From Saccoglossus kowalevskii (lineage: Eukaryota; Hemichordata; Enteropneusta; Harrimaniidae): a DNA stretch of 38,783 nucleotides. Shown piece by piece: positions 1 to 22,300 of the stretch. The notes under the pieces were generated by a model, which worked only from the letters and a program-made list of their open reading frames with translations, was not told where the DNA came from and did not search any database. The translations under genes and the position numbers were made by a program. The DNA is taken from positions 680,369-719,151 of the forward strand of contig NW_003107090.1 of assembly GCF_000003605.2 (NCBI RefSeq). Reading direction: 5' to 3'. The first letter of the stretch is position 1; each line of letters opens with the position of its first letter.

Positions 1-55
1 ATTTATGGTCTACTTGATTTACTATTTTTCCATATTCTCACATTCTACTCTACAG

Positions 56-192
56 TATCCACCCCAGCTACCACCTAGAACACCACTTCACAATAACGAC
101 AAGAGTAAACAGTTGGACGGCGACACCGGCTCAGAAACTATACATCATACATATTTAGAGCCAGGGAAAATAAACACAGATGAGCCATACGA
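56..192 (+). CDS. Exon of the left-edge signalling gene (proline-rich, YLEP)
   Basis: The exon follows a pyrimidine-rich acceptor ending CTCTACAG at 55 and stops before a GTAAGT donor at 193. It reads YPPQLPPRTPLHNND at the start and INTDEPYE at the end, leaving phase 2. The first nucleotide of the next exon completes a Glu codon. Confidence 0.6.
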
Positions 193-1380
193 GTAAGTTC
201 AGACGTGCATCTACACATATCTCTGATCATAATATGTGCTTTAATAAAGTTAACGATTTAATGCTTTTATTTTATTTGCATGCATACATAGAATACCCAG
301 GGCCAAGGCTATGTCTGCTTCTGAATACCTGAAGCTGAATCCGGAAATCCGTCATATGTATTTGCATATGAATGGTTAGTATATTTAATCGCATCCGTTG
401 ATATGATATTTCAATCCACTAGTGAATTATCATGCTGTTATTCAAATAATGAGCTAATTTGTGGGTTGTGATTGGTCTAGTATGTTTGCTTTATTTTTCG
501 TTTATGTCCGGGACATTTTTAAGACTGGTTCTATTCGACTGCAGCAAAAAATGGCGTCCTACTATAATCATGAATATCAATTACGAGATTACGACTTTAA
601 ACCAAACATTGTACAAACGTTAGCAATAAATACACACAACTACATGACCTATGATAAAATCATTAATCATTTGTGTAAACAGAGCCAGAAAATATTCCGT
701 AATTATTTACAGTGTACTGAAGACCAGAACAGTATACATTTTTTTGTTATTTTGTTAAAGCTATAAGTGTCAACAATTCCATCAGCACAAATTCGAATGT
801 TAGGAAAATCGTGCACTTTAATTATATAGTTTTCAGTGTTACGCTGATACATATTTAAAGGTGTGCTCGTGTGAGTTAGAAATGTTTATTCAGTAGACGT
901 TGGATTTTAACTGACATTTGTAACTGAAGCTTTACTATCACAAACTCAGTCATTTGTGTTAAGGCAATACTGAGTTAAAAAATAATGCGTGTAACAGTTT
1001 CTTAGAAGTGGAAATGATGCAGATATTATATCAGATAATATTACGGAATTGCAATATTATAATGACCCCCTTAAAAGTGCAATATGCATATCAGAAGCTA
1101 ACCAATCCTAATATATATTTTTTATCTGCAGATGAAGATGAGTATCTCCGAATGGAAACACCTCAGTCTGATATATTGACTGACCCTGAAGGGTATATTG
1201 ACAGTGGTGAGTCTAAATAACATATTGCATATTCCTTGTGGGGGGTTGTGATGTTCCGCTTCCATCGACTTTGTCAGTATGTTTTTTCTAGACTATAGAT
1301 ATTTGGAGAATGGCTTGTCGATACTGCTATAATTATGTTTTGTTTTGTTTCCAGGGAATAGCGTCGAAGACACAGTATGA
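56..1380 (+). CDS. 3' end of a phosphotyrosine-signalling protein tail (four last exons, partial gene)
   Basis: Four exons in consistent phase (56-192, 301-374, 1132-1206, 1355-1380) encode about 103 residues and a TGA stop; the rest of the gene lies left of the window. The segment has no globular domain and looks like a receptor or adaptor tail. It begins with a proline-rich SH3 ligand (PQLPPR, class II PxxPxR pattern), then YLEP, DEPYE, SEYLKL, the two YxxM motifs YLHM and YLRM (the p85 SH2 consensus of PI3-kinase), and GYIDS. It ends in SVEDTV, a class I PDZ-binding terminus. Such a mix is usual in receptor tyrosine kinase tails and docking proteins, but no kinase domain is visible, so the family stays open. 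A possible poly(A) signal ATTAAA lies at 1428-1433. Confidence 0.62.
301..374 (+). CDS. Exon of the left-edge signalling gene (SEYLKL, YLHM)
   Basis: The acceptor ATACCCAG ends at 300; the nearer AG at 290-291 would put a stop in frame after about a dozen codons. The exon encodes AKAMSASEYLKLNPEIRHMY and then LHMN, and leaves phase 1 at a GTTAGT donor (375). YLHM fits the YxxM p85-binding consensus. Confidence 0.58.
1132..1206 (+). CDS. Exon of the left-edge signalling gene (YLRM, GYIDS)
   Basis: The acceptor TTTTTTATCTGCAG ends at 1131 and the donor GTGAGT starts at 1207. The exon encodes DEDEYLRMETPQSDILTDPE followed by GYIDSG, entering and leaving in phase 1. It holds the second YxxM motif and several acidic residues preceding Tyr, as is common at kinase target sites. 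Confidence 0.6.
1355..1380 (+). CDS. Last exon of the left-edge signalling gene (PDZ ligand and stop)
   Basis: After the acceptor TTTTGTTTCCAG (ending 1354) the phase-1 exon reads NSVEDTV and a TGA stop. D-T-V at the C terminus is a class I PDZ ligand, which supports a membrane-anchored or scaffolded signalling protein. Confidence 0.58.
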
Positions 1381-4300
1381 TCATAATATAATATTTACAC
1401 AACAATATTAATAACTTTAAAAAAAAAATTAAAAATCTTTTTTAATTTTAGAATGTACATCGCTTTGGCTCAAGTATGTTTTAATTTGATACATACTTAG
1501 TTGGTATTATTTAGTCGTTAATATGCACTACTTAGAGACATTGAGGAAATCATGTTACTTTCGATGGACAAGCCCATCTTACTTACTGTATATTATGTTT
1601 TTTCTTTAAATACTAGAATTTAATTTCCTAATATTTTACTTTTCTTTTAAAATAGTCCACCAGAAATTCGTGTCTTTAATTTATTTTTTAGTTTTAACAT
1701 GAATTGTATAACATTGTACATCATAATGAATTAATATAAAAGTAATATTATATGAAATACTTCTGTTTTATCAATTTTTAACAGCCAATTATTTGAAAAC
1801 TTCTACGGGTAAATCGTTAATTTATTTTCCGTTATTTGTGCATGTACTGTATATATTACACAGTCTTTTGAAATCCAAGGGATAACGTCTCCTTAAGGTA
1901 TGACCTTTAAAATTGTTCCGTCAAAATAATCAGTCAGCTCGTTTATGTTGTAATTTAGTTTACTGGCAGAAAATAAAAAAAATTCAAAGTTAATAACTAC
2001 ATGAAATGTCTTTTAGTTTTTGTTAGCTGTATGAACCGCGGCAGGTCGATGAATATGTAGTATTTTGGTATGCATGAGCCAGTTAATTTCTTCCTCGCTC
2101 GGGCGATATGCAGCAGATTTGGATGACTTAAAATGGGATTCAACATTCAAATTTATCCCAGGTAGGAAGCAGTTGACAGGTTTATTATTCCAGAACATTG
2201 CGTCTAAACATATTTACATACCTATATATTTATTGTCTAATTTTATTGTAACACTAATTACCAAATTACCTCATATAAATTGACGGGAAATTCAAAAAAA
2301 TCATGTCCATACTGTTGCCGAGAAAACTCGAAGTACCTGGAATCATCACACCAGACTATGTGGTCGTGCATCATCTTTGTAATAATGATCCACATGTATG
2401 CTTCTCGGGAGTCGTTTAACTAATCTCTTGTTTTTGTATTTAAATGATAGGGGCAATTTAATTTTGGATTTATAATCGACAAGTTTAATTGCCTTCTCAC
2501 TCTAACCCTTACCCTGTAAGTACATTAGTTCAGTTACTAATTACACGTATTTGAACCATCGCCTCCCGCCTAATATCTTTTTAGACCAATGTAATTTTTG
2601 AGTAGGTTCCACCCAAACAGATACTTAGTATGATTAATGATTCTAATAAAAAATATAGCCATTACGTTTTACACCCTTATTACTATGTAGCTCATTACAA
2701 GGACACTAGCAATCTATACTCTGTAAAATCTGATTGTACCAAATTTGATACAAGGCATCGGTTTTCTCCCTGTAAATCATTGCCTATTTCTGTTCTTACC
2801 AACCCATCATTTTATATTGATGGCTTCCATGCAATCATTCTGCGTATTGGGTAGGTTCTTTAGGTTTGTGCTTACCTTAACTTAAGTATGCGGAGAAGTT
2901 TATTATCGTTTTTTTCATGTCAGTGGAGAAAAATATGTTATTCTGTAATCAATTTTCGTCAGATTTGCTCTGTACAATTTTTCTAAGTTAGTTTTATACA
3001 AAATACCTGAAGAACCCGAATACTTACAACCCCGTCCCACCCCCTCTCTAACTGTTCTCCAATATTTGAATGAATTTACTGGATACCCGAACTCTCCTAT
3101 ATTGACGTGTCGCGAGTACTCAGATTAAATAATAATTTGTAATTGATAGTAAATATGTTAAAAAAACCTGTTTCTGACATTTTCTGACATATGCCTACTA
3201 ATTGAATTCTATCAAACGCCATCGTGTGTCCGTTGTACTGAGATAAGCGTACCGAGACAATGGGCCTGATATTTTATTGAAGCAGGGCACCGCCGGTCGA
3301 AGACTTGGACCAGTCAATTTCTATATCAGCTTTTCTCACCTCAGGCGATGTTGAAGATTTAAGATGGGTTTCAAATAATACAACAATAACAACAATAATA
3401 CAAATAATGAGGCAATAGTAACGGAAAATGATATTTGTACATATATTCTTTTCCTGGTGAAAGAGTATAAGTTGGCTTATACAGACTGATAACGTATATC
3501 AACTTCATCATATGGGTTATACATATCGCAGTGGTTGTTTAAGGTAGCAACAGGGGCAATCCCATCGTTAATTTATGGCAAACTATATATTTTCTGAAAG
3601 CTGAAATATGCAGAAATTTGATAATTCATTTTTTGCAAAAAATATGTACATAGGTGTCATGTGACTGGAGATTAACTGGACCCTCAAAATCTACAAATCA
3701 AAAAGTTCTGTCCCGGTGATTTAATCATTTGATTGGGGATTTTCAGAATAATTTCGCTGTGAAAGATTCTTATAAAGTGTCGATGAACGTTTGTATGTGA
3801 TTTATTTCCTAATAATTATCATAAATACTAATTATTTCTTTAAAACAATACAAAATGGCAGAAAAATTCTCCCCGTCAAACTTTTATTGTTTGATACCCT
3901 GACAATATTTGGTGTTAATTTCAAACGCGTACTGCGAGAGGAAGTACCGCCAACTTTTTCTTGAAAAGTTCAAAATAGTGCAGATGTGTGACCTGAGAAA
4001 ACAACAAAAATCAAATTTACCTGGATGTTTGTCTTAAAACAACATATTTTTGTCTTTTGTGAAATTGTGATATTTGATTGGTATTGAGGTTGCGCAACAA
4101 TTTGTCATTTTTATTTACTAAAACAAACTGCGTGGAGGGTGAAATCGGCGAAAATCCGTAAGTGAATGCGAATATCCATTGCAATGGCCGTCAACATGAC
4201 GTCATATTCATTTCATTAATTCAAATGCTTTGTTATGCTAAACATGTTATCTCGGTGGACTCTTCCACAAACAGAGGGCGGGTCATCCTACTCAAGTATA

Positions 4301-4649
4301 TCTAGTTTATTTGTTCAATGCCGTTAGAAAAACAAAACTTTAGACAAGCAGGTAGGCTGATAGGCGACCCGCTCCGCTCGGTTAATAAATAAAACCGGAC
4401 CCCGTAAACGAAGTTCGCAAAAAAGCATTCACTTCACTTTATTAGTAGCACGTATACTGCTGTTACATTATTATTTCCGTTTTGTCACCGTTTTGCGATT
4501 GCATTTTCTAAATTATTTGATTGAATGTATATTTGTGTTATTATGTTATATTAAACTTAACACAGCTTAGATGTACGGTGATATGCAATAAAAATCTCAT
4601 TCCGTTCGTCCGTCAATCAAACAAAAATCGTAAAAAAATATAAAAAAAT
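1381..4649. other. Intergenic region without recognisable gene
   Basis: AT-rich sequence with only short random open frames on both strands. I see no exon-like segment with splice sites and protein resemblance, no RNA gene and no clear transposon ends. The right part (about 4100-4650) is slightly more GC-rich and may hold upstream promoter sequence of the cytidine deaminase gene. Confidence 0.5.
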
Positions 4650-4676
4650 ATTCAGCTCGTTTTATCGCTTGCATAT

Positions 4677-4748
4677 ATGCTGAGACGAACTGCCGCTGTA
4701 GCGATTGAAGAGGGAGACGATCACCCATATTCTGAATACATCGAATAA
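4677..4748 (+). other. Small upstream ORF (23 codons), copy 1
   Basis: The frame starts MLRRTAAVAIEEGDD and ends SEYIE before TAA, 64 bases ahead of the putative CDA start codon. It is repeated at 5142-5213 in the second duplicate. If it lies in the 5' UTR it would be an upstream ORF; no homology is recognised and it may be chance. Confidence 0.25.
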
Positions 4749-4812
4749 TCAATAACCTAAGGAGTAAACTGGGGTCTGGTCGTGTGCCACATTCTGCAAG
4801 CTTATGTAAATC

Positions 4813-4825
4813 ATGGAGTCGTCAA
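4813..4825 (+). CDS. Putative CDA first coding exon, duplicate copy 1
   Basis: ATG GAG TCG TCA A followed by a consensus donor GTAAGT (4826). The start context is good (A at -3, G at +4). The exon leaves phase 1; joined to the exon at 12566 it makes an AAG Lys codon and gives MESSKEFKALIREC, a plausible N terminus for a short CDA. This copy could serve as an alternative first exon. Confidence 0.4.
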
Positions 4826-5277
4826 GTAAGTATGTTTTACTTCTGAGTTTTAATGCCCCAATATTCATATGAATTACTGTAATGCTTGACCAATAGTCCA
4901 GTGGCATAACTCAAAAATCATTACACGTCAGATTAACGCACCAAACCTGGCAGACGTTGGTCTACATAAATTGACCTTACTGACTGGAAAATGGTTACAG
5001 TTGTAGTAAGCACACAACACGTGACTAAAGTGTGATACATGAGGTTATGTTATGATATATCGCCTAAATGCATACTTACATGCAGTGCCTTAAATGTGTA
5101 CAACAAATGTTTTTATTCAGCTCGTTTTATCGCTTGCATATATGCTGAGACGAACTGCCGCTGTAGCGATTGAAGAGGGAGACGATCACCCATATTCTGA
5201 ATACATCGAATAATCAATAACCTAAGGAGTAAACTGGGGTCTGGTCGTGTGCCACATTCTGCAAGCTTATGTAAATC

Positions 5278-18100
<12,823 letters not shown>

Positions 18101-19332
18101 TTATTAGAAATTAAAATAAAAAATAAAATAATTTAAAATATATATATATATTACTGTACGTTCCGGACTGTTGAAATGTTCACGTATAAATTTGGTCTAA
18201 TGATACATATTACAACGACGCACTGTATTAAACTACGTTTAGCATTATTAAAACAATTATTTAAATACTAGCATGCAGCGTTTATAGTATGTGATATGTG
18301 TAGGCTGTGCCTGTGTTATTTAAATAATTTGTGTCAATCAAAGCAATGAAATATTCATGCACCTTGTTTCAATATTTTTTTTGAATGTATGTTAGAATGT
18401 ATTCCCGGCAAAATTTTTTTTAGAATGCAAATAAGCTAATTAATATACACAGGTTGTTGAGAAACCGACATGAGGCATTTATTAGTTATTAAGCAGTATG
18501 CCTGCTGAACAATAACATTAAATAAGTACATAGTTTTCGCCCAGAACTAGGGAGATGACAGCTTTGATTTCCGTGGTCGCTTGGTTTTATAGTTATTAGA
18601 AAATAATAGTTCAGTGAACTAAATATTTTACGATTTATAGTATTTTTTTCCCGGATAGAACAGCTGTTCTGCCTATTAGCTGCAGATTGAGTTGTTAAAT
18701 GTGATTGCGTCCTCACCAGATTACTCACTCAAAACAACGTAAACTTTCTTCCGATATATGAAAATGGAAGCAGAATTCAACTATTGCGTAAATATTTATT
18801 ATACATTAAATATTCATTACTCATGCTAAAAATTATAACACATGTCTTATAATATATAGAACGCAATATTTCACTCTGTCTTAATGAAATAATAAAGTTG
18901 TCTAAGCTACTAATATCCAGTAAAACCCTTCCAAGAAAATAGTTAGAATTGTACATTTCTAAGTTTATTTGAAGTGTCTGTAAAAATTGTTTTCAACAAA
19001 ATAAAAGTATTAGTGACCGTATAATACTAATCACCTCATTGTATGTCCTTAAGAAGTGGAACTGTTAACAACATTGTTTCCATAATGAAAATTCTAAGAA
19101 AACTCGAGTGATAAAGAGATTGATTGTATTATTGATCAATTATGAATCCCTAAACTAGAAGAAATGATAATAAAAATTATAATAATGGAAAATTTTAACC
19201 AGCATTAAAACAGTGTAATTATAACGAAGAATAGCATTTACACTGTAGTATATTGGATTATTCATCTTGACATGTAATTCATCACTTTGTCCCAGTCTGA
19301 TATAATGTGAACATCTCCAGTGGTGAAATGGT
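18101..19332. other. Convergent intergenic region with 3' UTRs of CDA and the cadherin
   Basis: CDA poly(A) signals AATAAA lie at 18115-18120 and 18122-18127 on the + strand. On the - strand, AATAAA complements lie at 18964-18969 and 18795-18800, which would give a cadherin 3' UTR of roughly 370-540 bases. No gene is seen; open frames here are short and random. Confidence 0.5.
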
Positions 19333-19395
19333 CTATGTAGTGACAGTGGTAGTCTTTTGCTTCTTTTGCTTCTTTTGATTCTTTTGCTTATTTTG
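19333..19395 (-). CDS. Cadherin-DED last exon: Lys/Gln-rich tail
   Basis: After a strong acceptor (TTTTCACTTCCATTCTAG on the - strand) the phase-0 exon encodes QNKQKNQKKQKKQKTTTVTT and a TAG stop. The basic part is built from four 9-bp units of the AAGCAAAAG type (KQK, NQK, KQK, KQK). It could be a nuclear-localisation or phospholipid-binding tail, but this is inference. Confidence 0.65.
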   Translation of the reverse strand, partial: QNKQKNQKKQKKQKTTTVTT

Positions 19396-22300
19396 CTAGA
19401 ATGGAAGTGAAAAGCATCGTCACAACGAACATGTTATTTCATCTTCTCCGAACAACTTGAAGCAAATATAAATTATCTACTCACCTTCCTCAAACGTTCC
19501 CAAATAGCTGGCACCTTCTTTGCAAGATCACTTCTTTCAGCCGCACGTAAGCTATGTATTAATACTTTAAAATCATTGGCTTCGGGGTCGATGGCACCAC
19601 TTTCATACAATTGTACGATAAAACCGCATGCATTCTGTGTTTCAGTCATCCCTTTTTTACAATGTGCTTGACTTGCAAACTTCATACGTTCAAGCTCGTC
19701 TATAATAGATTGCATAATAGCAGCAAGACTTGTTAGTACATTTTTGCGCTTCGAAATATGAAAATACGGTCAAATTTAATTAAAATGTTATTAACATTTG
19801 AAAAAAAAACAATTTTTTTAGTCAAATACTATGTTAAGAAGAATATGCTAATAGAAAGCTAATGGCATTTCAAGAAAAACTAATGAAATAAATTGTTTTT
19901 GGTTTGCAGGCAAAAAGTAGAATTTTACAAGTTGTATACAAGAGTTGATAAAACAATCGTAAAATAACTTTTTGTTTATTTTATAAGTTAAAATATCAAA
20001 CTCTTTGGAAAAGTTTGTCTATGAACATAATTAATAAAATTAATAAATGTGATGAATACTTACTCTTAGAGATTTCTTTACTCAGTTCCAGTGCAAAATC
20101 ATAGATAGGGTCGCCTGAAAAATAAATATCCTGTGATAAACTGTCGGAATTGCAGTATTTTTTTCGGAAATGGTTACTCGAATAGATGTAATCTTTCAGG
20201 TGAAACTGTAATCGACAATGTTCCAATGCAAATTCAATCAATAAACTTTGTCAAAAATGTAATGCATTGCACCGAACAGAATAGATACAAAAATTTGAAT
20301 TTAGTTAACCACGACCAAATGCACTACACTGTCACATTTGTCATGGTGTCAGTTCATTGACTCCACATACCACACCAACGATTTCCGTGCAAATAGTGTA
20401 ATGTCCAGTGTATTACCAAGTGCACCAAACATTTTGTCAACAAACCTTTCACCTTTTCAATACATATTGAAATTTGATAGGTGAATGTTGTAACAGCTAC
20501 AACAGCAAAGTCACATCGATGTGACCCCCTTTCCCCGAGTGTATGATTAATGTACTCTTTTTAAATCCACCGAACCACGTGACCACCCACCAATCAAGCT
20601 ACCTAGCAAATTAATAACGTTAGGATCCCTAAATATAGGAACGATAACAGAAGAGATCCAGGTCATATTGGCACGGATTTCTAATAAATAAAATACTCAA
20701 TTTTAATTTGAATGTTTTTGTCATCAGATTCTATAGGTTGAGCACATAACTTCATTCAAACCAAATTGGTATACTGTGACGTAAAATGTTGAAATTATAA
20801 ACACAATATTAGAAAATAAAAAAATGCACTTGGTTAGATTCCTCAATCAGATTACCTTCTTTCAAATTTTGTTGTGATCTGTAATGTAAACAAAAGTTTC
20901 TTGTTTCATGAAAAACAGTATATAATATATATGCAATAACAAGTATATACTTCCTAGACATGTTATCACAACATATTTCTGAATTTCATAACGTGATCGT
21001 AAGGTACTAACATAAAATATCAAATAATTTATACGTTACTCACTTCCAGTAATACAAGACGGCAATAACAGTAGCAAAACATACAACTGATAAAAGTATG
21101 GCGAATAATATTTGACAGGCACCTAAAAAAGAAGAAAAATGAACTGCGTTTGTACTTTATACAAATGTTGCATACAAATTACATTTTATTTCAAATGTTT
21201 ATTAGTCAAAATAAAAAACATGAATATTTTTTCAGGAGAAAATATATATATATCAGGCAATAGTTTTTGGGAAATACATAAATAATTATAATAAAATGTT
21301 AAGTCTCTACAAGTTATAATTTGACAACATTAATGTTTATATTTTAAGTTGCCACACGTGTATTTGCATAAACATTAGAAAAATTATGCAAGTATATGCA
21401 ATTGGTGGGTAACGTATAATCACAGTAAGGTATATCATAATCCAAATCATCATACAGTTTAATGGTCCTCCAATATAAATTCACAAACGCGGGATATATT
21501 GTGCGATTATGGAAAGAGACACCTGGAACGTTTGTATTTGATTTTTAAAGAGTCAATCCGCAAAATATTATTATTGCGTGTCGCAATGACAAGCCACTCA
21601 ATTTATTGGAACGTTTATCCACTGTTTTACATTGTATATGTCTCTTTGCATAGCTAACACCATTGGCCAGTGTGGTATCTGATTTGTTATTTTCATCATT
21701 TGGTCTGATGACTTAATAAAATATATTTCAATGAAATACATAGCGAAGATAAATACTGGCACTGTTAAAATAATAACTGGCATTACTTGTGTCCTCTGCA
21801 GACAGGCATTCCGAATATCTTGGTGTAGTTGGGTCAACTACGTCTGTGACTATAACGTATACAGGAACAATACTGCAAATACAAATTAACAATTAAAACC
21901 TTCAATTCACACGCCATTACAGAGGTGTGCATTGGAAACTTGACACATGTACTGTATGAAATGTTTTAGCATCATCACCCACCTTGACTTAGGTAGTTCA
22001 CCTCCATCAGTAGCGATAACAGTCAAATTATAAAATGGTGTTACCTCGAAGGAGTCCAGCAAATAAAGAGTGGATATATTGGCAGTAACTGGATTGATCT
22101 CGAATATTCCCTGCGTACCAAAACAACGATTACATGAATATGCAAGAACCAAGTGTTCTTATGGAGGGGGGGGAGATAATACTATCATTATAATGTACGT
22201 GTTTTCAAATAATCAATCAATCGACTTCGAGGTGACACATTACAGTGATCAACTTACCCTCTCATTTCCTACATAGGCAAGTGAATATGTCACACTCCCA

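Noticed and set aside
461-766. 101-codon + strand open frame
   Set aside because: It lies in the intron between exons at 301-374 and 1132-1206, has no splice-site support and no family resemblance.
19473-19715. Single open frame MQSIIDELERM...VSR as a separate small gene
   Set aside because: Its start lies in the intron before the DED exon and its end beyond a consensus donor; it is the DED exon of the cadherin read with intron borders.
20064-20150. DED exon starting at the CCGACAG acceptor near 20143, spliced directly from the transmembrane exon
   Set aside because: It keeps frame, but the pyrimidine tract is poor, whereas the TTTATTTTTCAG acceptor plus the 23-nt micro-exon gives better splice sites and matching phases. 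It is kept as an alternative in the findings.
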